Source of the DNA: Heterohyrax brucei
Taxonomy: Eukaryota > Chordata > Mammalia > Hyracoidea > Procaviidae
Assembly (NCBI GenBank): GCA_028571685.1
Contig: CM053143.1
Span: forward strand, 141,208,829-141,272,828
Length of the DNA stretch: 64,000 bases
Direction of reading: 5' to 3'
Position 1 is the first letter of the stretch. The number at the start of each line of letters is the position of its first letter. A program made the position numbers and the translations under genes. The notes beneath the pieces were generated by a model that ran no database searches, was not told the origin of the DNA, and worked only from the letters and a program-made list of their open reading frames with translations. Positions 11,546 to 22,520 of this stretch are shown one piece after another.

Positions 11546-11714
11546 ATGACATTAAAAGTTATTTAGAAGCCTTTTTTTAATACTCTAGAAGATATTCCTA
11601 TTCCAGGTCTACTTAATTTTTAAAAAAATTCACTGTATGAAACTCTATATTATGGGTGTATCATAATTTCTTTAAAGTTATTTATACTTTGTTAATACAA
11701 GCAACCTTTCAGTA

Positions 11715-12735
11715 ACTGTTGTAAGGTACCATTGAGTATATCCCAACGTACACTGACCCTATGTGCAAGAACTTCTAGGTCTTGATCGCCCTCCCAGTCA
11801 CTGTTACACTTGAGCCCTTGCTGCAGTCACTCTGTCATCCCATCTCATGGAGGTCTTCTTCTTTTTCAGTGACCCTCTGCTTTACCAGGCATGGTGTCCT
11901 TCTCCAGGGACAGATCCCTCCTAATGCCATGTCCAAAACACATGAGACAAGAACTCACCATCCCCGCTTCTAAGGAGTATTCTGGCTGGGTTTCTTCCAA
12001 TACAGATTTTTGTATGTTCTTCTGGCAATTCATGGATGTCTTAGTCATCTAGTACTGCTCTGACAGAAAAACCATGAGTAGATGGCTTTAACAAAGAAAA
12101 GTTTATTCTCACGCAGTCCAGTAGGCTGTGGTCCAAATTCAGGGTGCTGACACCAGGGTAACACATTTTCTCTCAGTTGGCTCTGGAGGAAGCTCCCTGT
12201 GTTGCATCAGTCTTTATTTGGTCTGAGAGCATCTCAGTGCAGCAACCCCATGTCTGAAGGTTGTGCTCTGCTCTCTGTGCTGCTGTCTTAATGGTATGTG
12301 GTCTCCCAGTGTCTGCTTGTGGTACAAACCACAGTCCAGGGAAACTCCCTTAGTAAGGGTGTTACAGTGCCACTCTAATCCTCTTTAATATAATCCTATT
12401 TTGCCCTGTTAATCACAGGCAGAGATTAGGATTTACAGCCTAGTAAAATCACAAAATTGAGAACCACCTCACAATACTGGGAATCATGGCCCAGCCAATT
12501 GGCTATACGTATCTTTTGAGGGACACAATTTAATCCACGACAATAGTGTATATTCAATATTCTTTGCCAGCACTATAACTCAAAGACATCAATTCTTCTT
12601 TGGTCTTTTTTATTCATTGTCCAGCTTTTCCATGCATAAGAGGTGATTGGAAATAGCCAGGGCCAGGTGCACTTTAGTTCTCAAAGTGACGTCTTTGCTT
12701 TAGTGGTATCTTTTCAGTAACTATCTTTGCATATA
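11715..12735 (-). mobile_element. RTE LINE fragment split by an LTR
   Basis: Antisense RTE tail and C-terminal region from 11715, broken at 12037 and resuming at 12543 (tgtatattcaatattctttg) up to about 12735. The two halves join in the correct RTE order. Confidence 0.85.
12037..12542 (-). mobile_element. Solo MaLR-like LTR inside RTE
   Basis: A 506-bp antisense LTR bounded by tgtcttag and ccacgaca, in the same family as the copy at 5557. The flanking 5-mers (atgga and atagt) match poorly, so the target duplication is not demonstrated, but the RTE reads through once the LTR is removed. Confidence 0.85.
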
Positions 12736-13592
12736 TGTATCTTTATGAAAACAACATTTTTAAACTTAAAAATGTCCCCATAGGACAAGAATACATTACA
12801 TTAGTAGATCCAGAAGGATTAGCTGTATCTACTTCAGTGATGAATTTGTTCAGGGAAAGTACTTAACAGAATGAGACTCATTAAATCTTGTGGGCCAAGA
12901 GCTAACAATGAACACAGAACTACTTGTTTATATGGACGCCAAAAGAGATCTTCTAGTTTCACTACAAAATCTGTTTAATGGACCCAGACACCAGAACCGT
13001 AATCTAAGGGTAATAATTTGAGAAAATTTAAAGGTTGCTGAAAGACCCAGTAATCGTCTTGATGCATGTCCTCATCTGGTGTTTAGAATTCTTTCCTTTC
13101 AAGTGTCCTAGAGTCTTGAGAGGTTTGAAAGTTGATAATATGTGTTTTCCATTGTTATCCTTCCAACAGTGTCTAGAATTTCTAGCTGACCTAATTGTGA
13201 AACTTGTCTTCTTGCTAGAATGTTTTGCCATGACTTGGGGTTGTTTTGTAATTGGAGAGAGAGTCACAGGGTAAGAATTGTAAATGTCACAAAATTTATT
13301 CCTAATCTGCTATTCTTGAAATCAAATACAGTAATCTGAAAATTGAAAGATAGGACTGAAGAGAACTGAAGAAGTTACCCTTTCAGGTAACACCCCCCAA
13401 ATGAAATGGATGACGGCACACCTCACTTGGCTGTAGGGTCTCTTGAATTATCTTGTTTGTCTCTCTGACAATCCTGCATCAATGATTAATAAATCCAACA
13501 TAGCCTGTGGTCAGTTTTCTCTGAAACACGAAGGGAGGCAGAATACCACAGCAGTCAGAGTCTGAAACCTAAACCCAGACTCTGTCTAGAGC
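12736..13592. other. Unassigned sequence
   Basis: No repeat recognised. Two complementary 79-codon frames at about 13028-13274 are chance overlaps without protein motifs. Confidence 0.4.
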
Positions 13593-13735
13593 AGTGGTTC
13601 CCAAATCCAACTGTGCATCAGAACCACTCAGAAATTTTAAACAACAACAGAGTTTCTGGAATCTCACCCCAGAGCTACAGAATCAAAGACTCCCATTGTG
13701 ATTGCAGTTCACCTACATTAATGGAAGCGAGCGAT
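13593..13735 (+). mobile_element. MER5A-like hAT element
   Basis: Starts with cagtggttcccaaatcc, the terminal motif of MER5A-type Charlie elements, followed by gcatcagaaccactcag and cagagtttctggaatctc. The right terminal repeat is eroded. This is a non-autonomous DNA transposon old enough to be shared by placental mammals. Confidence 0.82.
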
Positions 13736-13923
13736 TAGTATATAGTTCGTAATACTCATATTTGAAAAAATAGAGAGTCAGTGCAAATGAGGAAAACCCT
13801 CAATGAGATGAACTGACACAACAACTTCAAGAGGGGGCTCAAACGTGATCGTAGCCCAGGCAACGTTTATTTGTGTTATACAAAAAGGCATCATGATTTG
13901 TACCAGCAACTAACAATAACAAC

Positions 13924-14121
13924 AATCATTAACCCACTGCTGTTGAGTTAATTCTGACTCATTGTCACCATACAGGGCAGAGTAGAACTGCTCCATGGTT
14001 CCAAAGCTGTAATCATTCCAGAAGCAGACTGCTAGTTCTCCCAAAGAGCAGATGGTGGGTTCGAACCACTGACTTTTTGCCTAACAACCAAGCACTTAAC
14101 CACTGGCATCATTAGAGCTCC
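13924..14121 (-). mobile_element. AfroSINE, long subfamily
   Basis: Antisense copy with tail side cattaacccactgctgttga, central block ccagaagcagactgctag, and head end ggcatcattagagctcc. Confidence 0.87.
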
Positions 14122-14427
14122 TTCAACAATACTTATATTAGTGACAATGCATATTACATCTATGCTTGTGATGATTTTAGTGATTGTTATGTTGAAAGAT
14201 AATGTATTATTAGACCAATCAGAAAGGAACAGACAAGTAGATTTGTCATAATGACAAGAGCAAATCAGACACCTTTTCTCTCCCATTTCTTGCGGCCATT
14301 TGTTCGCCTCTAGGCCACACCTGAACTCCAGTGGTATGTCTTTGTGTCCTTGCCACCACCCTGTAGTCCAAACACCTTTCTTGCCTGTACCAACTTTTTC
14401 TCTTGCTCTGGTCAATCTGCTCATGGC
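14122..14427. other. Unassigned sequence
   Basis: No family recognised. Confidence 0.35.
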
Positions 14428-15160
14428 ATTTTTATTTTGAAAAATTAAAAATCTACAGAAAAGGTGCAAGAACAGAATAATAAATACCTATACACTCTTC
14501 ATTTAGCTTTACTGATGTTAATATTTTGCCATCTCTCTGTATACACATCTTCTTAGGTCTCCAGTTTGAATCCACTAAGAGCTCCTTGGAAACCCTAGGG
14601 GGCAATTTTACTCTGTCCTGTAGGCTCACTAGGAGTTGGAATTGACTACACGAGACAGGTTTGGTATTGGTTCTTATGAGCATTAGTATTATTACTATTT
14701 ATTTTTGTGAACCATTTGTGAATATGCTAGAGATATTATGTTCTTTCTATCCTAAATATTTCTTATTCTCTAAGAAAAAGAACATCCTCTTATATAAGTG
14801 TGGTACAGTGACAAAATTCACAAAATTTGACATTGATACAATACCATTATCTAACAGTCTGTATTTAAATTTCACTAACTGTTCCAAAAATGTCCTTTGT
14901 AATCGTATTGTTTTTTCATCCTCCTAGGCATTTAGTTGTCATGTGTCTTTAGTCTTCTTTGATCTCAGACTTTCTCTGTCTTTCCTATCTTAGGATTTTT
15001 GAAGAGTGCAGGCCAATGTTTTATGGAGCATGCCTCTATGTGGGTTCATCTGAGGCCTGCTGGTGAGTCAGCCGAGTTGATTCATTTTTGGCCGGTCTTT
15101 CTCAGGGCCTCACATTGGGGGTGGGAGGAAACTTTTAGCCATGTGAGTGAGATCGTAGTT
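14428..15160 (-). mobile_element. Old L1-type 3'UTR, split by a SINE
   Basis: Antisense L1M-like 3'UTR with landmarks ttactgatgttaatattttg, accattatctaacagtctg and gtcatgtgtctttagtc in the order seen in old L1 copies. A truncated SINE sits inside it. Confidence 0.65.
14556..14672 (+). mobile_element. AfroSINE, head truncated
   Basis: Begins near the B-box-like position (gtttgaatccactaag) and carries the body and tail (ggaattgactacacgaga). It interrupts the L1 3'UTR. Confidence 0.82.
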
Positions 15161-15189
15161 CTCTTGGTTTAACGTGATCCTCACTTCCT

Positions 15190-15598
15190 AGTGCCACTGT
15201 GATAGAAATACCACAAGTGGGTGGCTTTAAAAGAACAGCAATTTATTTTCTCACAGTTCAGGAGTTTGAATTCAGGATGTGGCTATAAGAGAAGGTCCTT
15301 CCTTGTCTATTTCAGTTTCTAGAAGCCAGAGATCTGGAGTTTCTGGGTTTATAGATTCTTCCACCTCCATCATCATCTGAAAACTTCTGTCTTTGCCATT
15401 TCTGTTCACTTGTCTCTGTGACTACACTGCTCTTTATGTCACTCAGAGGTGAACAGGTTTAAGATGACTTCTAGATTGATATGACCTCATTAACATAGTA
15501 AAGAAAACGCCATTCCCAAACAAGATTACATCCACAGGTAAAGAAAGGGGTTAGAATTACAGAACAGATTTTGGGAGTACATAGTTCAATACACAACA
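15190..15598 (-). mobile_element. MaLR-like LTR
   Basis: Antisense LTR: cactgtgatagaaatacc near its left edge, the tctcacagttcaggag block, and ggagtacatagttcaataca at its right. Diverged from the copies at 5557 and 54136, so probably a different subfamily. Confidence 0.78.
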
Positions 15599-15617
15599 AG
15601 TGTCCTCCGGTAGTGTC

Positions 15618-15779
15618 TCACCAGAAGCCTAGTGGTTAAGTGTTATGGCTGCTAGCCAGAAGGTTGGCAGTTCAAATCCACTAGGCACACCTTGGAAAGT
15701 CTACGGGGCAGTTCTACTCTGTCCTATAGGGTTGTGATGAGTTGGAATCTACTCAACAGCAGTTTGGTTTTTTGGGTTT
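15618..15779 (+). mobile_element. AfroSINE, short subfamily
   Basis: Sense copy with head agaagcctagtggttaagtg, clear body, and tail ggaatctactcaacagcag followed by T-rich sequence. Confidence 0.9.
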
Positions 15780-15829
15780 AGTGTCTCGTTGAATTAATCT
15801 TCCCATACAATGAACAACAAGGTCCCATC

Positions 15830-16275
15830 AGTCCAGCCTCTGCTTCTGTTTTCAGCTTTTGCCTGGCCAGTCTTCTTTCTGTAACTGTGTTCTGACCACA
15901 CTGGGCTTCTCCCGGTGTCTTGATCTACCAGGTCAAACCTGTCTTGTGGAGAGTTCTTCTGTTCTCTTTCCAACAGCTGGCTTCCTCTGGTTCTTCAATA
16001 TCCCATGTTCATCATCTCCCCAGAGAGGCCTTTGAAGACCACCCAGTCTATAGTACATCCTTTCTATCATGCTGTTTCTCCGGGCATTCTGTTCTTCCTT
16101 TTTAACACTTGGGTTTTGTATTTATATACTCATTCATTTATTCTCTGCCTTCTGCGCTTGATTTGTGCTGAAATGAGGGTGACAAGGTTAACTACCTTGT
16201 TCAATACCCACGTTCTAGCGTGGTGCCTGACATACAATAAATAGGTCAACAGTACTTGTTGAACAAATGCATGTA
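15830..16275 (+). mobile_element. L2 3' end
   Basis: Degenerate sense L2: the gaggcctttgaagaccaccc block near 16025 and the 3' terminal region (gtgcctgacatacaataaat) with cttgttgaacaaatgcatg at the end. Expected order, high divergence. Confidence 0.65.
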
Positions 16276-16611
16276 TATGGGATTGTGCAGTCTGGGACTT
16301 TACTGAAAAAAGATAGTGATTCAAAGACTGTGCCAACTTTTGCTGGAACTCAGAACATCAAGGCTGACAGGCTGAAAACCTTGGATTCAAAAGGCACCAA
16401 TTGATATGAACTTGGTATGTCTGTTGATTAATTAAGAAGCACAAATGTGCACTTTCTCAGGCTCACTTCTATACAAGGTGGCATCCCTCCCCAAGGCTCT
16501 AGTTTTAAGTAGACTTTCTTTGCCTGTGCCCCAATTTTGTGTCTCTTTGATCTATAAAATGTGTCCATCTGCAGGATTTAGCCAATTCTGACTCAAGGCC
16601 AGAGCTCCAAC
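16276..16611. other. Unassigned sequence
   Basis: Nothing recognised. Confidence 0.35.
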
Positions 16612-16767
16612 CAACCCAACCCATCGCTGCTGAGTTAGTGCTGACTCATAGTGACCTTATATGGCAGAGTAGCATTGCCCTATAGGATTCTCAAGAGCAG
16701 CTGGTGGATTTGAACTGCAAACATTCTGGTTAGCAGCCAAATGCTCAACTGCTGTGCCACCAAGGCT
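16612..16767 (-). mobile_element. AfroSINE, short subfamily
   Basis: Antisense, nearly complete: tail side ccaacccatcgctgctgagt, head end gtgccaccaaggctc. Confidence 0.9.
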
Positions 16768-16880
16768 CTGTCAGAACTTCAGGAAATAACAACTGACTTG
16801 AAAACAAAGTAAATATGAACAAGACTCTGTCTGACTATAAAGACAAATCAAACAGTCCCAGTCTGATATTCATACAACAC

Positions 16881-17022
16881 GAACCAAATAGTAAACCATA
16901 CCACTGACGCTGAGTCAATGCCGACTCATAGCAAACCTATAGGACAGACTAGCATTGCTCCGTAGACTTTCCAAGGAGCTCCTGGTGGCTTGAAATGGCT
17001 GACATTTTGGTTAGCAGCTATA
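16881..17022 (-). mobile_element. AfroSINE, joined to a second copy
   Basis: Antisense copy from ccatactgacgc-like tail side to the middle of the head (gttagcagctatag), where it runs directly into a second SINE fragment without spacer. Confidence 0.85.
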
Positions 17023-17103
17023 GCTACAGAGTAGAACTGTCCCATAGACTTTCCAAGGAGTGCCTGGTAGATCTGAACTGCCAACCTTCCGGCTAGGGTT
17101 TCC
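17023..17103 (-). mobile_element. AfroSINE fragment in tandem
   Basis: About 80 bp of SINE body and head (acagagtagaactgtcccat to gctagggtttcc) in the same orientation as its left neighbour. The direct joint suggests unequal recombination between adjacent copies or insertion of one into the other. Confidence 0.82.
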
Positions 17104-17460
17104 CGTAACACAGGCAAGAGGAAAAATATACATCTTTGGGAGATGTAATGGATTCCAAATTTCAAAACTTTTATATGTAATACACAAATTAAAATTCCCT
17201 TCTGTATGTTTTGTGGTCAAATTTTGGCTAATGTTGATATGAGCAGAGAAAGAAATGCCTCTTGTTTAGCTGACTTTTCCCTTGTCTTTCATTAGAGACA
17301 GTCCTAGATAAAATTTGGCAAAAAGTTTCTTTAAAGTCCACTCATTTCCTTTTGATGCCACTGAACCTTGTAATCATCAATGAAATTAACACCATGTATT
17401 TCTCTCCGTTCTAACTGTGAAGTCTGCCTGAAACTTGAGACACCAGCCACAAGCTTGAAA
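17104..17460. other. Unassigned sequence
   Basis: Nothing recognised. Confidence 0.35.
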
Positions 17461-17495
17461 GCCAAGCCAAGCCAAGTGCCATTGAGTCGGGGCCG
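17461..17495 (-). repeat. Very short SINE/RTE tail remnant
   Basis: Contains gccaagccaagtgccattga followed by gtcgg, matching the complement of a retroposon 3' tail. A near-identical piece lies at 57163. Confidence 0.55.
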
Positions 17496-17499
17496 AAGG

Positions 17500-17920
17500 T
17501 CCCCACAATACTCTCACTTCTGACTTACTGGCTACAGATTAGGGGTTTCCTGTAACCCCTCAGAATGCTATCTGTAAGCCCAGAGGTCCCCAGGGATCTC
17601 TGCCCTCACTTTGGACTTACTGGTTCCCACTACTTCTTTGGGTACTCACAGTAGCGTTATGCTTACGAGTATAGTTTTCTTGCAATAAAAAAGATACAAA
17701 TAAAGAGACACACAGGATGAATTCTGGGAGGGTTCCCAATGAAGTGCTTCCATGTTCCTAAAAGCGATGTGCTACCTGTCTATGGGCATTGATACCCGTC
17801 ACCAACCTGGAGGCCCATGAACCTTCCATGTCCAGAGTCTTTACTGGGGCCTCATTACATAGGCATGATTGATTGGATCACCCCTGAGGTGACTGGATAG
17901 TATATCGTGGGTCCTTCTGG
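17500..17920 (-). mobile_element. Possible ERV-type LTR
   Basis: The stretch near 17815-17880 (ccatgtccagagtctttact, cattacataggcatgattga) resembles the antisense strand of gamma-type (ERV1) LTRs. Edges are undefined and there is no target duplication, so this may be something else. Confidence 0.35.
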
Positions 17921-17924
17921 CACC

Positions 17925-18085
17925 AGAATCCCTGGTGGCATAGTGGTTAAGTTCCAAGGCTGCTAATGAAAAGATCAGCAGTTCAAATTCTCCAGGAGCT
18001 CCTTGGAAACTCTATGGAGCAGTTCTGTTCTGCCCTATAGGGTTGCTATGAGTTGGAACTGATTTGATGACAGTGGGTTTGGTTT
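17925..18085 (+). mobile_element. AfroSINE, short subfamily
   Basis: Sense copy with head atccctggtggcatagtggt, good body, and tail ggaactgatttgatgacagt. Confidence 0.92.
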
Positions 18086-18239
18086 GGTTTCTGGCATGGC
18101 TAGCCCCCACCTAAGTTACTTCACTTCAGCTGTCATATGGAGCCCTCATCAAAGACTTTCCAATCACTGGAGAACTTTGCAACCACAGCTTTGCTATTTT
18201 GACTTGATTTTTCTTAGAAACTTACATCCTGAAAAGTAC

Positions 18240-18395
18240 ATTGTCAAGTCTTCTTCTTAGTCTGGTTTAGTGTGATAGCTCCACTGGAGCCTGTCTACTT
18301 TGGGTGACCCTGCTGGTGTTTGAAACATCAGTGGCATAGCTTTCAGCAGCATAACAATAAGCAAGCTATCACAGTATAATAACCATATAGTGTGT
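18240..18395 (-). mobile_element. tRNA-Gly-type SINE or RTE 5'UTR fragment
   Basis: Antisense sequence related both to the body of the tRNA-Gly-headed SINE and to the RTE 5'UTR at 25.1 kb: tcttcttcttagtctggttt, gggtgaccctgctggtgttt and ggcatagctttcagcagc. No tRNA-like head is visible. Confidence 0.65.
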
Positions 18396-18786
18396 TGAGT
18401 AGTGGCCACTCAAAAGGATATATACAAGTCCTAACCCCTGATACCTGTGAATGTGACCTGATTTGAAATTTGAGTCATTGGGGATCTCCAGGTGAGCTCA
18501 GTCTAGATTTAGGGTAGGTCCTAAACCCAATGACCAATGTCCTTCTAAAAAGAAGGAGAGAGAGATTTGAGGAGACAGACACAGAGAAGTCAATGTGAAG
18601 TTGGAGGCACAGATCAGAATGATGAGTTTAAAAAGCCAAAGAATGCTAAGGATTGTTAGTAGTCACCAGAAACTAGGAGACAGGTGTGGAATGGTTTCTC
18701 ACTTAGAGCCTCTAGGAGGAAACAAACTCTGTTGTTACATGTTGGTTTCTGGTCTCCAGAACTGTCAGAGAATAAATTTCTCTCGT
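18396..18786 (+). mobile_element. MLT1-type LTR
   Basis: Sense MLT1 (MaLR) features in order: cctaacccctgatacctg, gaatgtgacctgattt, ggtaggtcctaaacccaatg, gagacagacacagagaag, and ctccagaactgtcagagaat near the 3' end. The last bases are replaced by a SINE. Confidence 0.85.
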
Positions 18787-18920
18787 GTTGCAGTGGTTAA
18801 AAGTTTGGCTACTAACCAAAAGGTTTGCAACCGTTCCTTGGAAACCCGGTTGGGCAGTTCTACTCCATCCTATCGGTCACCATGAGCTGGAATCAACTTG
18901 ACGGCAACAGTTTTAAGGAT
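18787..18920 (+). mobile_element. AfroSINE at LTR end
   Basis: Sense copy lacking the first bases of the head (starts gttgcagtggttaaaag), with body and tail (ggaatcaacttgacggcaac). It replaces the MLT1 3' end. Confidence 0.85.
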
Positions 18921-18927
18921 ACGTAGA

Positions 18928-19075
18928 AGTCCTAGTGGCACAACAGTCACGCTAACCAAAAGATTGGTTGTTTAAACCCACTCACAGCAGGAACACCTGG
19001 TGATCTGCTCCCACACTCTGCCACATAGGTTGCTGTGAGTTGAGAGTCAGGGGCATATAACAACACGAACAAAGC
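18928..19075 (+). mobile_element. AfroSINE, degraded
   Basis: Sense copy with head agtcctagtggcacaacagt, a deletion between head and body, the long-subfamily gatctgctcc block, and a tail near gttgctgtgagttgagagt. Confidence 0.72.
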
Positions 19076-19244
19076 TATGTATTTTTTGTTCTCTTTATTC
19101 CTTCAATGTAACGCTGATGGCAGAATAAGACGTAAACCACTACTTGAGACACTGAAGTACAGTCCCATCCATAAGTGGGAGGTTCAGTATTTTCTACAAT
19201 TTTGCAATCAGAAAACACAAAATGTAGATTAAAAAGAAGAACAC

Positions 19245-19660
19245 CTTAATTTTGTAATTGTTTAGATTTATACAAAAGTTGCAAAGACAATACAGGGAGC
19301 TCCTGTGTGCTCCTCACACAGTTTCCTCAATGTTAATATTTTGTATTACCTTGGAATATTTGCCAAAACTAAGAAACCAACATTAGTCCATTCTTTTTAA
19401 CTAAACTCAAGACTTTACCAGTTTTTCTGTTTATGTTCTCTTTCTGTTGCAAGACACCATTCAGGAAACCATATTACACTTAGCTTGGCATGTCTCCTTA
19501 GTCTCATTTATTGCATAACATTTTTTCAGTCTTTGTTTTTTATGCCCTTGACAGTTTTGAGTTCTGATCAGATATTTTATAGAATGTCCTTCAGTTTAGG
19601 TTTGTCTAATGCATTCTTCATGATCATTCTGGTGTTATGAATTTTTGGAAAGACTATTAC
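19245..19660 (-). mobile_element. Old L1-type 3'UTR
   Basis: Antisense L1M-like sequence with atttatacaaaagttgcaaa, ctcacacagtttcctcaatg, catgtctccttagtctca and tatagaatgtccttcagt, the usual order in old L1 3'UTRs. Confidence 0.65.
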
Positions 19661-19979
19661 AAAGATGAGGAGTCCTTGTCATTGTATGATTTCAGCGTAG
19701 CTTACCACTGGTTATGTTAACCGTGATAGCTTGGTCAAAGTCAAGGTAGTATGTGCTGGGCTTCACCACTGTAAAGTGACTTTTTTTCCCCAATCCACAT
19801 TCTATTCTTTGAAAGTAAGTCCAGCCCACACAGAAGGGACAGGGGAGAGTAAAGACAACTTTTAAAATTTCAGCTTATGTATTAGTTTTGTAGTTTCTTT
19901 TAAAATTTTGCTTTATGTTGATGTTTGCAGCTCAAGTTAGTTTCTCATACAAGAATTTATACACGTATTGTTACTTGAC

Positions 19980-20278
19980 TGTCATAGATTGCATTGTGTC
20001 CCCTCCAAAAATGTGTGTATTCATTTGAATCAGCCATGAATCCCAGTATGCTGCAATTGCTCCTAGGTGTTGTGAATCCTTTCTCTATGGTGTTGATGAG
20101 GGAGAATGGGCAGCAGTTGTGTTGGTTGGGCAGGGCTCACACTACAAGCCTGTGGGATACATGGGAGAGAAGTGAGCAGAGAGTCGAAAATCTCATACCA
20201 CCAAGAAAGCAGCATCAAGAGCAGAGCTCGTCCTTTAGACCTGAGTATCTGTGCCGGGATGCTCTCATGTTAAGTTTG
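19980..20278 (+). mobile_element. 5' LTR of the MaLR-like element
   Basis: Starts tgtcatagattgcattgtgt, continues through gaccaccaag-type LTR sequence, and breaks off after gatgctctcatgtt, lacking the R/U5-like 3' part that the right LTR has. Confidence 0.78.
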
Positions 20279-20963
20279 GACTCTGAGCAACAGAGCAACA
20301 GCAGCAACAGAAAACAGGCAACAGCAGAACAAGGAGCCTACCCATGGAGTGAGAATGCTGAATGCTTCCTGGTGGAGTAGGGTGCCTTGGGGCAGCTGAA
20401 TTGGTGAAGCTAAACTTGCTGACCCGTGGAACCGGAGAACTGAGTGCCTGTGCACACAAGGCTTCCTGGCAAAGTGGGGTGCCTCCAGGCACTTCAACTG
20501 GTGAAGCTACAGAACTTTGGAACACTTGCCCAGCAGGTCAGATGTGGGCTTGAGGCCCAGGTCATAAAGCCATAAGGAAGCAGACGCTGAAGACACAAGG
20601 AGGAGGAGAAGCTGAGCTACCTCAGTCTCAGAAGGTATGGCTATGAACTCAGAGGTTTCTAAGGGTGGGACCGTGGCCTCTGGGACTTTAAAGAGTGGTG
20701 CATCTAAAGCCAGAAGTACTGATTTGTTCTGTTAATTTGTTTCGTGTCTGCTAAACCTTTCTCTGCAATTTCTCTCACTTGTAATGAAAATGTGTAACCT
20801 CTGTCTGCCTGTTCTGCCGTTGTATTCTGGAAAGATAGAATGTGTTCTGGATTTCACAGTTGAAGAGGAATTTTGGGATTTCAGACTTGGACTTTGAGAC
20901 TCTTGTTATAAGTACAGTTTGTATGTTGCAAAGGTATGACTTTTTGGAGGCCAAAAAGTGGAG
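20279..20963 (+). mobile_element. Interior of the MaLR-like element
   Basis: Non-coding interior between the LTRs. Its right end (gggatttcagacttggactt, then ggaggccaaaaagtggag) resembles the end of MaLR interiors just before the 3' LTR. Confidence 0.65.
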
Positions 20964-21356
20964 TGTTATGGATTGCACTGTATCCCCCGCACATGTGTGT
21001 ATTGATTTGACTCTGCCATGAGTCCCACATGGTGCAGTTCCTCCCAAGTGTTGTGAATCCCTCCTCTGTAATGTTGACGAGGGAGAGTGGGCAGCAGTTG
21101 TGTTGGTCAGGCAGGACTCCAGCTACAAGCCTGTGGGATATAAAGGAGAGAAGTATGCAGAGCATGACCCTTGGACCAGCATTTTCTGTACCAGGATGCT
21201 CTCATGTTAAATTTAACTCGTAGCCTACTGGGCTGCAATAATTCCTCATATTGAATTTGTATTTGTAGCTTATTGGACTATGACAATCACGTTTCTCTTC
21301 CTGAAGCCTTCCACTTGTGGTATTTTCTGTTATAGCAGTACCAGGTGAATGAGACA
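20964..21356 (+). mobile_element. 3' LTR of the MaLR-like element
   Basis: 393 bp, from tgttatggattgcactgtat to gtgaatgagaca. Compared with the left LTR it lacks about 50 bp near 21160 but keeps the 3' part (cttccacttgtggtattttc). Confidence 0.82.
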
Positions 21357-21850
21357 ATGACTGTAGCTGCTATTCCTATAACGCGACCACACATCCCTCC
21401 CTTCCACCTTGGATTTCTTGTGTCTGTTTAGCCAGCTCCTGTCTCTTTCTGTCTTCTCATCTTGTCTGTTGACTGAGCTGATAATTTAGTCTTGTGTATC
21501 TACTTGAATTAAGAAGCACAGTCTTTACAAGTATTGTTTTCTGTCTTACAGTCCAATCTATTCTTTGCACAAAGAGTAGGCTCTGGGAACGATTTTAGTT
21601 CTGGGTAGTGTCTTCTGGGGTTCCTCCAATCTCAGTCAGACCATTAAGTCTGGGCTTTTTGCTAAATTTGAGTTCTGTACCGTGCTTTTTTCCTGCTCCA
21701 TCAGGGACTGTCTGTTGTGTGTCCTGTCAGAATAGTCGTTGGTGGTTGCTGGGTACCATTTACTGCTTCTGGTCTCAGGCTGATGGAGTCACTGGTTGAT
21801 GTGTGGTTCTGGACTTTGGACTTGCAGCCTCTTGTTTTCTTTTTTCAGTT

Positions 21851-22029
21851 ACTTCTGGAGATAGGAACTATATTCTTTTCAAATGTTATAATCAGATCCT
21901 GCTTCAATACTTCCCAAATACTTATTGCAAAGACATTTATTGCAAATGTCTTAAAATGACACAGCATTTCCTACCTGGTTCATAGCTAAAGCTAATGCAA
22001 ATTTGACAGGATGTTTATGCTGAAAATCC
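21851..22029. other. Unassigned spacer
   Basis: Nothing recognised. Confidence 0.35.
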
Positions 22030-22268
22030 CTATATTTTCACATTCATTTATTAAATAGAAATTTACCAAATACATACTATTTGCCATGAAGTATTGAGAT
22101 GGTCCACGGCACATTTCTCCATCCTATGGAGGCTTGGTGTGGGGAAACAAATGTAATTTTGTTCATTTCTACCAGGTTTTCTATAAGCTAGGTACTGCAC
22201 TAGAGGCTCTATTCATCATTTAATTCTCTCAACATTCCTACAACTTAATTTCTATCATCCGTAGTTTA
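22030..22268 (-). mobile_element. L2/MIR-like fragments
   Basis: Two short antisense pieces: an L2-like block (cattcatttattaaatagaa, near 22040) and a MIR-like block (gctaggtactgcactagagg to caacattcctacaac, 22190-22245). Both are strongly diverged. Confidence 0.5.
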
Positions 22269-22269
22269 T

Positions 22270-22490
22270 TTTGTTTTAGGAATTTATTTTTTATCAAAGT
22301 AACAATGCATATCATTTAAAAAGTCAGATACCATAAAAAAGTGTGAAATGAAATGAAGTTTATCACCTATGATTTGTTTAACCTCCCAAAAGCAATCACT
22401 CGTACCTCTTTTAGTCACACCTCTTGGTGTTTACCTTCATGTCTATAAATGATAAGCTTAAATTACTATTAAAGTTTTTTACAAAAGTGT
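22270..22490 (-). mobile_element. Possible old L1 3'UTR
   Basis: Antisense AT-rich sequence with gtaacaatgcatatcattta and agcaatcactcgtacctctt, resembling old LINE 3'UTRs. Weak. Confidence 0.4.
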
Positions 22491-22520
22491 TTCAGATAAA
22501 GTTAAATATGGAAAAATACA

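Larger units (their letters stand above)
19980..21356 (+). mobile_element. MaLR-like element with two LTRs
   Basis: A 1377-bp LTR element: left LTR, about 0.69 kb of non-coding interior, right LTR, both LTRs in sense orientation. It is flanked by ttgac (19975-19979) and atgac (21357-21361), a 4/5 match to the 5-bp duplication expected for MaLR/ERVL integration. The interior has no gag- or pol-like frame, as is usual for MaLR elements, which depend on proteins supplied in trans. Confidence 0.83.
19868..21850 (-). mobile_element. L1 3' end split by a MaLR-like element
   Basis: Antisense L1 3'UTR from about 19868 (tgctttatgttgatgtttgc) to 19979, and from 21357 to about 21850 (tcagtcagaccattaagtct, tgtcctgtcagaatagtcg, gctgggtaccatttactgc). 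The parts are collinear with other L1 3'UTR copies, so the LTR element between them is the later arrival. Confidence 0.75.

Noticed and set aside
12037-12542. Target duplication for the LTR in RTE
   Set aside because: Flanking 5-mers atgga and atagt agree at only two or three positions, so it is not claimed even though the insertion itself is clear.
20265-20525. Minus-strand frames with a leucine/cysteine-rich hydrophobic run
   Set aside because: The hydrophobic run is the complement of a cag/caa-rich repeat in the MaLR-like interior, not a real membrane segment.
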